Notes: generated by a model from the sequence alone, not told the origin. A stretch of 64,000 bases of DNA from Callorhinus ursinus (GCF_003265705.1 NW_020312904.1:1577332-1641331), one strand, 5' to 3'; numbered from the stretch's first letter, positions 34,540-47,148 are shown. Translations and numbers: made by a program.

Positions 34540-35110
34540 GACTGTTTCATGCTATAGTCTATATTCTTCCAGACGCTGTTGTCACGGCACTGGGAGATTC
34601 TGTCGTGCATAAATACCACCACTTATTTAATCAATATTGTGTTTGGACATTTAGACTATTTCTGGAGTTTCTGCTCTTTCAGACATTGCAGCAGTGAACA
34701 CTTGTCCCTAAGTCCTTTCCTGTAGTTGTGCTTGTTTGTAGGGAAAACAATTACAGAACTAGAATTCTTGGGTTCAGATAAGGACACGACTTTAAGGCCT
34801 TGCTATACGTTTGCGAAATGAATGTCCAGAAAACGTTACATGAATTTACATCCCTCCCAAGGGCCCCTGGGAGCAACGTTACAGGCTGCCCGCCCCAGCC
34901 CTGTTACTGTCCCCGAGGAGAGAGCCGCGGACAGCGGCTCAGGTGACAAACACTTGTTAACGTCTTTCCCATTTGCAGTATGTGATCTAATGAGCATTTA
35001 CGATTTCTGTGCGCACGTCACGTTCATATCTTCTGCGAGCCCCCTGTTTACACCCCCTGCCGAGTTTTCTCCTCGTGAGTTTGCCTTCCTATTTTTGATT
35101 ATTCAGAACT
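34540..35110 (-). mobile_element. Old L1 fragment (ORF2 3' part)
   Basis: In antisense, GTTTGGACATTTAGACTATT, AGCAGTGAACACTTGTCCC, AGAATTCTTGGGTTCAG and TTTACATCCCTCCCAAGGGC follow the order of an ancient L1 3' ORF2 region. Frames are broken throughout. Confidence 0.6.
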
Positions 35111-35357
35111 TTTAATTTGGGGAATAAATTCTTTTTAAATTTTTGGGAAATTTGGAAGTACCGAAAGGTGTAAGTAAGACCACAGCAGGTGTCAGCAGCC
35201 TTTTGCATCTGTTACACACCATCCACAAACTGTCTTTGCGGCAGGCGCCATGGGCCGATTTTTCCTTTTGGAGCTTTGAGTATGTTGTCAGTGGGATATG
35301 GGTGAGGGTTCTCATCTTGCTTTATACCCTTTGTTATTTCTTACAGCTTTACAGAGG
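35111..35357. other. AT-rich sequence, possibly more L1
   Basis: Probably a diverged continuation of the flanking L1; boundaries cannot be set by eye. Confidence 0.35.
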
Positions 35358-35790
35358 TGTATTAGCCAGGGTTCTCCAGAGAAACTGAACCAAAAGCAGG
35401 GGGAGAGAGAGACGGGGAGAGAGGGAGAGAGAGATAAAAGTATTTTAAGGAATTGGCTCATGTGATTGTGGGGGTGGGCTGGCAATTCCAGAATTTTCTG
35501 GCAGGCCAGCAGGTTAAAGACCCAGGAAAGTATTGCTATCTGAGCTCTGGAGGCAGAATTCATTCCTCCTCGAGGACCTCAGTCTGTTTTCTGTGAAGGC
35601 CTTCAACTGATTGGATGAGGCCCACCCACATTAAGGAGAGCAGTCTGCTTCGCTCAAAACCTGCCGATTCACATGTTAATCACATCTAAAAAATACCTCC
35701 TCAGCAGTCTCTGGACTGATGTTTGACCAAACAACCGGGTGCCATGGCCCAGCCAAGTTCACACATAAAGTGAACCAACACTGGTCTCCG
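35358..35790 (-). mobile_element. MaLR-like / ancient LTR-type repeat
   Basis: Starts GTATTAGCCAGGGTTCTCC with AGAGAAACTGAACC, has a GA-rich simple stretch, then GATTGGATGAGGCCCACCC and ends near GTTCACACATAAAGTGAACC. Same family, opposite orientation, as 57690-58082. The exact RepBase name is uncertain. Confidence 0.6.
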
Positions 35791-38575
35791 TCAGTATACA
35801 TTAATTTGCATTTCCTAGAAGTCTATAAACACAGAATCATACAGTGCAGCCTCTTTTTTTTTTTTTTCCTGGCTTGTCTCACCCAGTTAAATTATTATTG
35901 TTATTTTGAGGTTAAATTATTTTGAGGTTCATGCATGTTACTGTAGGTACCAGTAAGTTGTTCATTCCTTTTTACTGCTGAGCCCGGAGATCCACTGCTT
36001 GGATACTATGGGCTTTTTGCGAATTCTCCTGTTGAGGCACACATGGGTTGTCTACAGGTTGCATGCGTACAAACGAGGCTGCTATGAACGCTCATGTCCG
36101 TGTCCGTGCATGAGCTCGCCTTTTCGCTTCTTGGGGGTGGATATCAGGGAGGAGCATGTCTGGATCATAGCGTAGCTCGACACTTGATCGTCCATGAGAA
36201 GGTCAAACTTTTCCAGCATGATTTTCCCATCTTATATCTGCACCGGGTGCGTGGGCGTTCTGCATGCTCCATATTCTCGCCATGCCTTGGTGCCTTTTTT
36301 ATTACCGTCATCCTAACTGCAAAGTGCTATCTTATGAGGTCTTGATTTGTGTTTCGCTAATGACTAATGATGTCAGGAGTCTTGTCCCATATGCTTCCTT
36401 GCGTACGTGCAAGTAGCCACTTCTATGGTGAAGCGCTCACCATTTTTTTTATGCGGTTGTCGGTTTTCTTGATAGTTGAGAGTTCTTCATATATTATAGA
36501 TACAGGGTTTTCTTTTCAGACATGTAATTTGCAAATATTCTCTCCCAGGCTATGGCTTGTCTTTTCTTTCTCCCAACAAGGTCAACTGAACAGCAGGAGT
36601 GTTTGATTTTGATGACCTCATCAATGTGTTCTTGTAGGAATTACATCTTTTGGTGTCGTATTTAAGAAATCTTCGCCTAGCCCCACATCATAATTTTTGC
36701 AGGTGTGTTTTCTTCTAGAAGTTTTACAGTGTTCAGCTTTACATTTCGATCTATGTTTTATTTTGAGTTAGTTTTTGTACATGGTGTGGGTTGTAGACAC
36801 AAATTTAATTTTTCTGAATATGGACCTTCGGTTGTTCTCGCACCATTTGTGTGAAAGGTTATCTTTTCTCCGAGGACTATTCTCTGCACCTTTGTCAAAA
36901 ATCAGTTGACAGGGTTTGTGTGCGCCGATTTTGGACTCCCCATCCTGCACCACTGACCTCTTCATCCTCCTTGATGCACACTGTCTTGATCGCTGTTGCT
37001 TTATATTAAGTCAGGAAACCTGGTCATGTTTGCCCACTCTTTTTTTCTTTGAAAAAAACGTTTTGAGTTTTCTAAATCGTTTGCATTTCCACAGGAATCT
37101 TAGGATCATTTTGTCAATTTCCACGAAGAAGACTGCTGGGTTTTTAGCTGGGATTCCCTGTAACATAGACATCAGCTGGAGACTATTCATATCTTCAGAT
37201 GTGGTGTCTTCTGACTCACGGATGCTACGTGCCTCTCCTTTTAGGTCTTATCGAATGTCTCTGAGCGATATTTCATGGTGTTCAGTGCACGTGTCTTCCT
37301 CATCATTAGCCATATTTATTGTATCTTGGGTACGATTTTAAATGGCATTTCAGGCATTATTTTAAATGCTTTCATTCCTGTTCTGATTGTTGCAACAGTG
37401 TAGAACTCCGTGTGGTTTTTACGATGATCTCCTAACCCGTGCCCTTGAACTCAGACCCTATTACATCTAGCAACTTTGTTGTTGATTCTGTGAGATGTCC
37501 TAACACCGACGAATAAAGACAGATTCACTTCTTCCTCTTACATCTGGATGACTTTCATTCCTTTTTGTGGCCTCCTGCACTGGCCAGACCCTCCAGCACC
37601 GGGTCGAGTGGGAGTGGAGTGGAGGGAGCAGGGACCTCTGTCTCACTTCTGTCTTGGAAGGAAGACCGTGCGTCCTTTTACTGCGATGCCTGATGTCAGC
37701 TAGGGTTTTCACACAGATGCCCTTCCAGCTTGTGACGCCCCTTCCATCCCTAGCTTTGGGGGGTTTATTAAAGATCAGGTACTAACTTTTCTGAATGCTT
37801 TTTCTGCGTCTCCTGAGATAATCCTGCCCCCGTGACTCCTTCAGCTGTGTGTCTCATTCCCCCTTGAATTTCTTCTTGGACACAGGGGCTTTAGAAGCCT
37901 GTTACTCGGTCCCTCCCATCTGGAGGCTCTTCCAGAAACTTCCTGTGACTGATTCTTGTTGTAGTTCCACGTCAACAAATAACATACTCGGTCTGAGTGG
38001 ACCGCTTTCATCTGAGAGGAGTTTCACGCCTACAGCGCAGTCTCTCGCGGTCACCTGCGCTCGGGAGCAGTGTGCACGTTGCCACCATCGGGCGGGGTGC
38101 TCTGCAAACTTCCTTCTCGTCAGGTTGATCGACAGCGTCCCATCATCGGTGCCTCCAGTGATGTGTCTACTTCTGTGAATTCCAGAGAGGGAGTCCTGGT
38201 GATCTCCCGCGATCCTTGTGGGTTTGTCTATTTATCCTACAGTTCTGCCACAGTTGGCTTCAAGTGTGTTGAAGTTATGTCGTTAAGGACATGACCATTT
38301 AGGATCCTTGAATCTTCGTGATCAATCGATCCTTCTATCGTTAGAAAATGACCGTATCTATTCCTGGTAGTACTTGGCTATGAAATGCACTTTGCCTAAA
38401 ATGGACATATGCACTCCATTTAATATTGCATATCTTTTCCCACCTTTGCACTTTTAACCTACTTGTGTCTTCACGTTTGAGGTGAATTCCTTGAAAACTG
38501 CATGCAGTTGGGCCTCGCTATTTTACCCAATCTGTCAGTCTCTGTGTGGACCATTTAGACGATTTTCACTTACAG
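35791..38575 (-). mobile_element. Ancient L1, ORF2 region, antisense
   Basis: Runs in continuous L1 order from the 3' side: CAGAATCATACAGTGCAGCC, GGCTGCTATGAACGCTCATG, TTTGTGTTTCGCTAATGACT, TTTGCAAATATTCTCTCCC, TTGTACATGGTGTGGGTTG, CTGAATGCTTTTTCTGCGTC, CATGCAGTTGGGCCTCGC. ORF2 (endonuclease/reverse transcriptase) is broken by many stops and indels, so it is dead. Confidence 0.8.
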
Positions 38576-38835
38576 GTGTGGGCAGCAGGGCATGCCCCGG
38601 CCCCTCGTGGAGCTGCTGCTCAGTGGGTCCCTCCAGCCTCCCCCCAGACCCTTCTAGCACTTTCCAGAAACGGCCCTAACAGAGGAGGAGGCCCTGCGGG
38701 GCTGTGGATGGGGCAGCTCGGGCACCCTGGGCTCCACCGTGAAGACGGCGCCGGAAGCTGCCTGGCCAGGAGGCCCTGCCTCTGATGGGTGGCCAGTTCT
38801 GCAGGGAGGTTCACCCCAAAATTGCACTTACTAAA
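38576..38835. other. GC-rich segment between two L1 parts
   Basis: GC-rich 260 bp unlike the AT-rich L1 on either side; either a non-L1 insertion or a highly diverged spacer. Nothing recognised. Confidence 0.4.
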
Positions 38836-39985
38836 GTACTTCTTAAAAATCAGCTTTTTATCTTGGAACACGTCTAGATTTACGGGGAAATCCTACTGAT
38901 AGTACAGAGTCCCCATATACCCAGCACCCAGTTTCCCCTTGATTAACGTCTTAAATTTGTACAGTCTATTTTTTTCCTGTTTTCTTTTTTTACTATTCAT
39001 TCTTTTTTATTTTGAACCCAAATCTGTACTTTCTTCAGATCTCCCTGATTTTCACCCGGCGCCACCTTCTTTCTGTTTTTCTCTCTTGGCCCCGGACCCG
39101 ACCTGGGACAGCACATCACACATTCAGTCCCTGTGTTCCTTAGGCTCCTCCTGCCCGTGGCCGTCCCGCAGGTGTTCTGCGCCTCTGATGACCTTGGAGG
39201 CTTCGAGGAGGCCTGGGCGCAAACTGGCAGGGCTCCATGGGGATCTGTGTGATGTTCTTCTCGTGATCAGACCGAAGTCATCGGTTTCTGGGGTGCAGTG
39301 CCCCCATCACGTCCTGTCTAGGGCACACATGTCGACACGACGCGCCAGTCTCGGTGTTGACCTTGATCGCCGGGCTGACGTGTGTGCACCAGTTTCTCCA
39401 CTGTGATGTCCCCCCATCCACGCCGCCCTCCTTGGAAGGAAGTCACTCTGCACAGCCCACATTAGGGGGCTGCAGATTATCTGGACTGTTTCTGCCTGAG
39501 AGATTTGTCTCTTCTCCCTACGTATTGACCGATTCAATCATATAATTATGTTAGTATGGATTCATGGGTATTTATTTACACTCAGGGTTGTAACATGATG
39601 CCCTGTGACTTGTTCTGCTGCCCCAGACGTCCCTGTCGTGGCCGCTGTCGGGGGCTCCCTGAGCCGGCCCCTGCATCCCTTGGGCCTACTCTCCCCAGTG
39701 CAGGGCGTTTCTCCTTTACCGCTCTTACTACGTGTTTTTAAATTACGTGTTTATCCATCTGTCGTCCTGTCGGCACAGCAAAGCAGCTGTGGGGGCTCCC
39801 CGAGTTAGGGTAGCCCCAGGAAATCTCTCCGGCTGACCGTTCAGAGGCAGGACCGCCTTCTCGTAGAGGACATTCCATTCCCCACTGGGCTTGCTCCTGC
39901 TTTATGAGACACAATGATGTACGACGTGTGTAAGCTTAAGATGCACAGTGTGCTGATTTTATATACGTATATGCTGCAAAATGAT
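38836..39985 (-). mobile_element. L1M-type 5' region, antisense
   Basis: TAGTACAGAGTCCCCATATA followed by CCCAGCACCCAGTTTCCCC, TTAGGCTCCTCCTGCCCG, GGAAGGAAGTCACTCTGCAC and GATTCATGGGTATTTATTT follow a common old-L1 5' region. Its place next to the antisense ORF2 makes one L1 of about 4 kb with a broken middle. The assignment to the 5' UTR is from memory. Confidence 0.6.
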
Positions 39986-39989
39986 CACC

Positions 39990-40425
39990 ACGACCGGGTG
40001 CGTCAATATGGAGTTTCCTCAAAAACTTAAAATAAAGCTAGCACATGATCCAGAAATTCCACTTCTAGGAATATATCCAAAGGAAGTGGAATCCGGGTCT
40101 CAGCAATGGTTGCACCCCACGTTCGCTGCGGCTTTGCTCACCACGGCCGAGATGCGGGCGCGACCTTGTGCACGCCGACGGAGGAATGGGTAAAGACGGG
40201 TGTATATGCAACGTGTGTATGCAGTGGATTATCACTCAGCCATGAGACAGAAGGGAATCCTGCCGTTTGTGACAATGTGGATGGACCTTGAGGGCGTTCT
40301 GCTCCGTGAAGTAAGTCAGACAGAGAAAGACAAACACAGTGTCATCACGCTTATATGTGGAACCTAAAACAAACAAACAAGAAAACCAGGCTCCCAGAAA
40401 CAGAGCGGATTGGTGGTTTTTTTCT
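39990..40425 (+). mobile_element. L1 3' end fragment
   Basis: CACATGATCCAGAAATTCCA, GAATATATCCAAAGGAAGTG, TGTGACAATGTGGATGGACC, AAGTCAGACAGAGAAAGAC and TTATATGTGGAACCTAAAAC form a clear L1 ORF2 end to 3' UTR. Orientation is opposite to the neighbouring L1. Confidence 0.85.
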
Positions 40426-41559
40426 TCTGACGTGATGGACTGAGACCCCGGGCCCCGAGCGGCGGCCCCAGGTCGGGGTGGGGGGCTGCTTCAGTGCATC
40501 GCTCTGCGGGTGGCCCTCAGGTGAAGTCTCCAGGTGCGTTTATCTGGACACTGACTTAAGGGTGATCTCTGGTCTGTCATGGTTTCTCCATGTGACTGTC
40601 GGGAGGAGGGAATATTACCAGATTTCACGCTGTTTTTCAGAGCCCTGGTGGGTGAGGACGAGGGCCTTGGCCTTCGGGGAGGGGAAAGAGAAGTGGATTT
40701 GAGCCGGAGCACCACTCCCTCCCGTCTGCAGGGCATCTTCTATTTGCTTGGAGTTTGAGCTTCTCCGCGAGACTTTCCTTGAACAAAACTCCAAAGCCAC
40801 AGGTCTGGGCACCTCTTTGAGGCCTCAGCCACTTCTCAGTGGACGTCTGTCCCCTTGCTGCCCAGCCCTGGTTCCTGCGGTGACTGGATTCTCCCACAGG
40901 GAACTGAGCCCCCTTCTTTACCTGCGTGTCTGGGGAGGGGCTAGTCCATCTCCTAACCCAAAGTTAGCAGGATTCCCACCAGGACCCAGCTCGAAGCTTC
41001 TGCAGAAATTACCGGGGAAGAAGCACCAACACATGCGGGACACACGCCCTGAGCTGTTGAGAGGCCATCGTGGAAAGTTCCTGCCTGGGGGTTGTGTCAC
41101 CCAGAGCCCAAGGTCGGGGAGGCAGAGAGGCCACTGATGGCCCTGGTCAACCTTTGGCCTCTGAAGCCAGACTCAACCCCTGAGAGAACCTTTATTTTTT
41201 TGTTTTTTTCCCAACTGTGCAAATACATTTGCCTTTAGGAAGAAGTGGTTCTGAGGGGGGCCTTTCATCCCGGAAAAAGATTCCTACCATGAGAAGGTCC
41301 ATGATCCCAGGATTGGCTCCAGCACGGGGCCTGCCCCTCACTCAGGGGGACCCGTCCTCGCCTACGAGCCTCTGTCCCTGCTGGCCCCGTGGCCCTAGGC
41401 GCGGCCCACTGCGGTGACCTTTCCTGCCCTGTGCACGGCCGAGATGTCCAGCCGGGAGAGCGGCCATCCCAGAGCGGGGCCGGGTCCCTCAGGGAAGATG
41501 GATCCCCGGGCCCTCCACCGGGAGGACCCTGCTCACCCCCGCCCTGGCCTGGAACACAT
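40426..41559. other. Upstream GC-rich sequence, nothing recognised
   Basis: No exon or repeat recognised. Confidence 0.5.
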
Positions 41560-41900
41560 TCTCTGTTCCGCTTCTCGGACTTTGAGGCCAAGAGATTTAT
41601 GGGCCGAAGTTTTTTTCAGGGGAGCTGTCTTTTGAATTATCGTGTAATTAAGATGCTAATGGCTGTTTATAGAACCTTCTCTTCTCAGCCCAACTGCTTT
41701 GTGAATAATAAGGAGCGTCCCCTTTGTTGTGGTGGAGAATAGCATCGAGAGCAAAATCTTTCATTAAATCACAGGTTCTATCTTCTTTTTTCTCCTACAC
41801 TAAAAAGGATTTTACTGATAAAACTGGTAAACACCTTCATTCTTTGTTGGGGCATTGGAAGGTGCCCTAAGAGAACAGATTCTTAATCGGCGTCCTTCAA
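41560..41900. promoter_or_regulatory. AT-rich island, candidate conserved noncoding element
   Basis: Contains TTATCGTGTAATTAAGATGC followed by TAATGGCTG (an octamer-like ATGCTAAT), TTGTGAATAATAAGG and CTTTCATTAAATCACAGG. Bounded by GC-rich DNA; no transposon recognised. Confidence 0.4.
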
Positions 41901-42857
41901 GAGAAACACTGGGCCAGCCTCACTCAGGAGAACGTTTCACGAGCTCTGCAGGATTGGCGTGAGCATCGCCCGAAGCCGTGGGCCCCCAGCCCCGGACCAC
42001 GTCCGCTCACCTGACAGTGGGGCCGAGGCCCGGCCTGGCGCGGCTGCCTGAGTGCAAGGTGACCCGCCAGGACGCGGGCAGCCTGGGCCGGGAGCCAGAC
42101 CCACGCTCCAGCTTTGCTGTCCGGCCGCCGCCTGAAATGGCTGCCCCATGTGTTGCATTCAGAGCGAGGGTGCTCCTTCCAGCCCAACCCCACAGCGGGG
42201 GAGGCTGGGCCTCTGGGGGGTGGGGCGTGTGCAGAGCCCCTGAGCAGGTGAGGTCCCCAGCACTGCTTCCCCACGGCCAGGAGACCAGCAAAACACCTTT
42301 TGGGTTGTCCCTCTGCAGAGTCTCCTGACCCAGCTGCCCCCACCTGCCCCCTAGGACTCAGTATGTGGGGTTTTTAGTGTGATCAGAACGTAATGGGGGG
42401 GAAGGCGGGCTAATTCAGTTGGACGCAGAGAGAGAGGCCTGACCCGATGCTGTCAGAACTGCATTCTGGCCGACTTGCCTCCCGGGAATATTATCTAAAA
42501 CGTAGGAGACGGAATCCTAACGTCTGCCCCTTGGCAGAAAGACGCCTTTATTATTGTGTTATTGTGCAAACTAGAGTTCTGTCCTCTCATGGCTCAGGGC
42601 CCAGAGACCTCCTGCTGACCCTTGCGCTGGGTCTCACCTCCTCCAGGAAGGCCTCCAGCCTCTCCCGTGCATTTATGTCTCTCTGGGCTCCCTGCTCCCT
42701 GCTCCGGGCCCCCACTGGGACCTTGTGTTGCTGTCTCTTTCTTGGGGACAAGGCCACACTGCCTCCTCGTGGATCCTGCACAAGGCACAAGGCTGGGTGT
42801 GCCCAACAGCAAACATGAGCAGACAGCTTCGAGGCCTTTGTTAGAACGCGACGGCTT
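41901..42857. other. Upstream GC-rich sequence, nothing recognised
   Basis: No exon or repeat recognised. Confidence 0.5.
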
Positions 42858-43076
42858 GGGGCACCCGTGTGCTGCAGTCAGTTTAAGCATCCAACTCTTG
42901 GCTTTGGCTCTGGGCATGATTTCAGGGTCATGAGATTGAGCCCTGTGTTGGGCCCCGTGCTCAGTGCAGAGTCTGTTTGGGGTTCTCTGCCCCTCCCCCC
43001 TTGTGCACGTGCGTGTGCTCTCCCTCCCCCTCTCTCTCAAATAAATACATCTTAAAAAAAAATGTTAAAAAAAAAA
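42858..43076 (+). mobile_element. CAN-SINE (SINEC) insertion
   Basis: tRNA-like head GGGGCACCCGTGTGCTGCAG, AAGCATCCAACTCTTGGC and GGGTCATGAGATTGAGCCC (B-box region), CT-rich middle, ATAAATACATCTTAAAAAAA tail. Fully diagnostic of the carnivore family. No clear target duplication seen. Confidence 0.95.
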
Positions 43077-44141
43077 CTCTGTGGCTTCACCCACTGTTTT
43101 GTTCAGAAAGCGTTTTTTTCTCTTTCAAATGCTAATGTTTTAATATACTTTTTTTATTATAAATGCTAGAATTCTTCTAATTGGTATCCCAACTGCGTGT
43201 AGACTTGACTTGTTTCTTGCAGTTAAGAAAAATCACCTAGTCATTAAATACAATTATTACTTTGTTCTTCTATCTCTTCAACCTACCAAACTACTATAAA
43301 CTCTTGATTATTGTAACGTTAGTCAAAATAAAAATCAAAGAGAAGTTTATCTAGAAGCCATCACGGTCATGAATGGAATGTCTTAATCTCTAAGTTCTGT
43401 CTCAGGCCTTGACCACAGACATGTCTAATTCCTGCCTACCCCACACTAATTCTGTATTCTTTTCTACTTCATTCTACAAAATAACCATTCTTTGTTCTGC
43501 TCTGCCATCTTTATGATGTGTTTTTGTTTGAAATATTCTGAATAACAGGCAAAACTAGGAGTCATTTAGATTCCTGTCACTTAAAAACAATTGCAAGATT
43601 TCCTGCTGAGCTGACACAGCGGGTGCGTGTCACAATAACACCTTTTGCCTACACTCATGGGGATGACGAACAGCATCGGAACAGGGAAGATACAGCTAGT
43701 GTCAGGCTCGGAAGCCACAGTTTGTGTCTCTACGGCCTGGAGACACAGGAAAAGGAAGCACAACTGTTGGGCGAGGTGAACGCCAAAGGCCAGTTGGTCT
43801 CCAGGCCAGAGGTAAGCACAGGTGGACGAGGGGGACAGGTGGTTTCCTGACAAGTAATGGTGACCAGAACATCAGACTGGAGCTGAGAGCCAGGCTCACC
43901 ACCTATAGCCACGGAGTGACATGGAGCACTGCCCCCCTGAACCAAGACCAGAAAGAGCTTGCTCTAGAACCCAGGCTCTCTAGTTTGAGGACAGTGCAGC
44001 CCTGGGAAGCCAGTGGAGACAGACATGATCGTGTGACCAGGATGCAAGCCAGTCCCGGTGGCATCATGGATGGGCGTGCAACGTCTCCAACGTCCCTTCT
44101 GGGTTGTCACGTGACTCCTGTGATGAGAGCCAGATCTGAAT
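43077..44141. other. AT-rich then mixed sequence, nothing certain
   Basis: 43077-43610 is AT-rich without a recognised family; 43610-44140 is mixed and may include diverged L2-like sequence. No exon recognised. Confidence 0.4.
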
Positions 44142-44453
44142 GTGCCACAGGTGGACACGCTATCCTCAGTCCAGGGGGTGAGCACCGAGAGAAGGAGGCA
44201 GGTGGGTGACGGGGGGCAGATTTATGGGGACAAAGCCAACTCCTCCCACTCATCTGGCTTGGAGGTCGAAACGGAGAAAGGCTTACAAAAATATAATCCT
44301 CGGAACTATAACCAAGAATATAAACTCCTGGAATATGAATTGACTTTCAGTGAAAATCATTCATGTCTTCTTGTAAAGACAAAGCTTCAAAATGAGTATG
44401 TTGCTATGTCTAAAGAGATAACTCAAGTTACAGTTTCATTTACAAATGAATAA
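44142..44453 (+). other. Unassigned open frame, probably not a gene
   Basis: 103 codons. Only the last 60 or so (from 44270) have non-GC-biased, protein-like composition (…YNQEYKLLEYELTFSENHS…). No family recognised. It ends before AATAAAAAAACTGGGGGG, next to an L1 3' end, so it may be repeat sequence or a pseudogene scrap. Confidence 0.2.
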
Positions 44454-44989
44454 AAAAACTGGGGGGAAAAACCACTAAATGCTATGAGAACTCTTCTTTG
44501 GGATAAAGAACTAGTTGGAGATCTGAAATTTAAATTAAAAAGGAGTCACTGAAATACATTTCGTGAAAAAGCAGGACAAGTTAAACTCTAGCTTGTCCAA
44601 ATGCAGTCAAACAAGACATCGTGGTTTGGAAGGAAATCTCCCACAATTCAGTAGAATTGCAGCCACATGCTGAAATAAGCTTGTTTCAGTTTAGCTTAGA
44701 CACAATGATAAGAAATTCTGTGTTCCAAACAGAGACCTCTATCCAGAAATTTCAAATTCAGTGATCAAGAACTGGTGGGACAATTCTTAAAAGCGTCACC
44801 AATATCAAGGTTGTATAAGGTCAGGGAAGTAGAGGCTGAAGGAGGAAGTTTTGGGGAGAACCTCAAAATTACCCACTATGACAACTGTCCACTTCATTAA
44901 GAAGTTAAGGTTAAAGAAAGATCATCTACATATTACTCAATGCTCATCAAAATAAGTGTAGTCTTACATGCACCTCTTTCACTGAGTAA
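44454..44989. other. AT-rich sequence, possibly L1 3' UTR
   Basis: No clear motif, but it leads directly into an L1 terminal sequence at 44990. Confidence 0.35.
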
Positions 44990-45117
44990 CCTATGGAAGT
45001 GTGGAATCACTATATTGTACACCTGAAACTATATAATACAGTTATTGATATACTGATACAATAGTGATGTAATACTGTGTGTTAACTATACTGGAATTAA
45101 AACTATAAAAAAAAAAG
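44990..45117 (+). mobile_element. L1 3'-terminal fragment
   Basis: GTGGAATCACTATATTGTAC, CACCTGAAACTATATAATAC and GTTAACTATACTGGAATTAA followed by an A-tract are the L1 3' UTR terminus. Confidence 0.75.
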
Positions 45118-45289
45118 ATCACCACAAGAGTTTCAATAAAAAGTACTGAAAAATGTCAAGATCCACTCAGGGTTAAAAACTGCTTGCCAACTCGAAATTA
45201 AAAGTAACTTCTTAGTCTGAAGGGCATCTACCAGAAATATGAACAAGAATCATAGTAATAACTGATAACATCTTAAAAGCATTATTTTT
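45118..45289. other. AT-rich sequence between L1 parts
   Basis: Nothing recognised. Confidence 0.4.
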
Positions 45290-46104
45290 GAAGTCAGGAA
45301 CGAGCTAGAAGCCACCTGCCACAGCTTCTCTTCAAACTTCCACTGAATTCAAGCCAATGCAATAAGGCAAGAAAAAAATTAGATTCAGAAATTATATATA
45401 TATATTACATATATAATTATAAAAGATAAAATTACATTTATTTGCAGATGATATAATTATATACATGGACAGTCAGAGAAACAAAACTACCAAAAAAGTT
45501 TCTGGACACAACTTAAAAATATGTCAGTAGCATTCCAAAACAAACAAATAGAAAATACCACAGGACAAAGTTGCTGTTTATCTTCCAAAACATACTACTA
45601 TAAGGTGTCAAGGATTTACTTTATGGTGATTATAAGCCTCAAAGGACATATAAATCTGAATAAATGTCTAGATAGTTTTGAATTGGATGTCTTAATAGTA
45701 GAAACCAGATGATCCTCCTCAAATTAGTGGGTAAATGGGTATTTTCCAGGGGACATGACAGGTTGATGATCACATATTAGAGAAGGGCAAAGAGTAATTA
45801 AGTTAACTGAGAAGGAAAAGATGAAGAGCTTGTCCCCCATATATCAATATGTATTGGAAAGGTATAGAGTTAAGACGATGTGATAGACAAATCAACCAGT
45901 GGAAGGAAATTGCCCAGGACAGACCGAAGATGATGGAATCCATAAGGTAGTAGAGTTGATACAGCCTCAGTGAGAAAAATATAGATTTTTTTCCAATAAA
46001 TGGTGTTTGGAAAAACAACATCATTATTACATACCATACTCAAAAATAATATCCAGGTGGATTGAAAACAGAATATTGAAAAGTAAAATTTTGACTATTT
46101 TTAA
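45290..46104 (+). mobile_element. L1 ORF2 fragment
   Basis: CAATGCAATAAGGCAAGAAA, CATTTATTTGCAGATGATAT (reverse-transcriptase F/Y-A-D-D region, here FADD-like) and TATCCAGGTGGATTGAAAAC are in L1 order. Contains AT-microsatellite at 45395-45420 and many stops. Confidence 0.7.
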
Positions 46105-46111
46105 GAGAGAC

Positions 46112-46299
46112 TTTTTTTTTTTTAAAGGATTTTATTTATTGAGAGAGAGCAAGTAAGCACGAGTGGAGGGAGAGGCAGAGGGAGAAGCAGGCTCCCCATA
46201 GAGCAAGGAGCCTGGCGTGGGACTGGGTGCCAGGACCCTGAGATCTCACAACCTGAGCCGAAGGCAGACGCTTCACCGACTGAGCCCCTCAGGGGCCCC
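46112..46299 (-). mobile_element. CAN-SINE (SINEC), antisense, in L1
   Basis: Poly-T head, AAAGGATTTTATTTATTGAG, GAGGCAGAGGGAGAAGCAGG, GACCCTGAGATCTC-type region and CACCGACTGAGCCCCTCAGG. Flanked by GAGAGAC at 46105-46111 and 46302-46308, a likely target-site duplication. Confidence 0.95.
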
Positions 46300-46309
46300 A
46301 GGAGAGACC

Positions 46310-47148
46310 TTTTTTGATAGCAATATAATGGATGAATATTCTGGATGAAATAATACTCCTCAGGATGGTAGGCAAAGTATAAATTACCTGATTGTAACTG
46401 CTCGCCTTTACTCAGAAATAGTAAGTGAAATATTCAGAAATAAAAAGTGGCAGGAAAAATGCAAATCAGGCTCTGGAGACATCAGTTGCCTGTACAGCAC
46501 CAGGCAGTTACAGTAACGTGGCTTCTGGGTGGTTAACAGTTGTGCAGGAGACAGGACCCAAGATGGGGAGACAGGTAAGCGTCCTTGCCTGTGTTTGAGG
46601 TCCCGCAGAGCTGCACACTCAGAAAGAGAGGAAGCCAGACAGACACTTGTCCCATCCACTGGCTCTGGTTCTGGGTAGAGGGCTGGATGTCGATCCCTTT
46701 GACAGCCCATAACTGAAAACCTGTTTGTTTGGGGCTTGAATTTGTATTTTCTGTGTAGTCCCCAAACACTCTCTCAGATGCAATTTTTTTACTCCAAGGT
46801 TCCCAGGCCTCCAAGGTCCTGGCTGAAGGAAGTGCAATCTCCTCTGTAATTATATGCTGACAAATCCGTCCTGAGCCCGCCCAGCGCGTGCCCCACCGCG
46901 AACACCACGGATGCCCAGAGACACAGGCAAACAGGCACATCTGGGTTCCAAACGTGTCCTACATCGCAATGTAAGAGGGGGTGCCAAACATGGATAGAAG
47001 ATAGAACACTATTAAAAGTGAGTTTAGTAAAAAAAAAAACCGAGTTAATCACTAAAAATGAAAACTGTAATAATAACGTTAAAAGCTGATGCACAGACGA
47101 AATGTCAGAGAGCTGGCAAGTGGACGACAGATCTGAAGAAGGGAGGGG
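46310..47148. other. Mixed sequence, possibly more L1
   Basis: The first 100 bp may continue the interrupted L1. The rest is unrecognised. Confidence 0.4.

Noticed and set aside
45290..46104. Reverse-transcriptase-like motif as a live gene
   Set aside because: Old L1 ORF2 with many stops, no intact element in the window.
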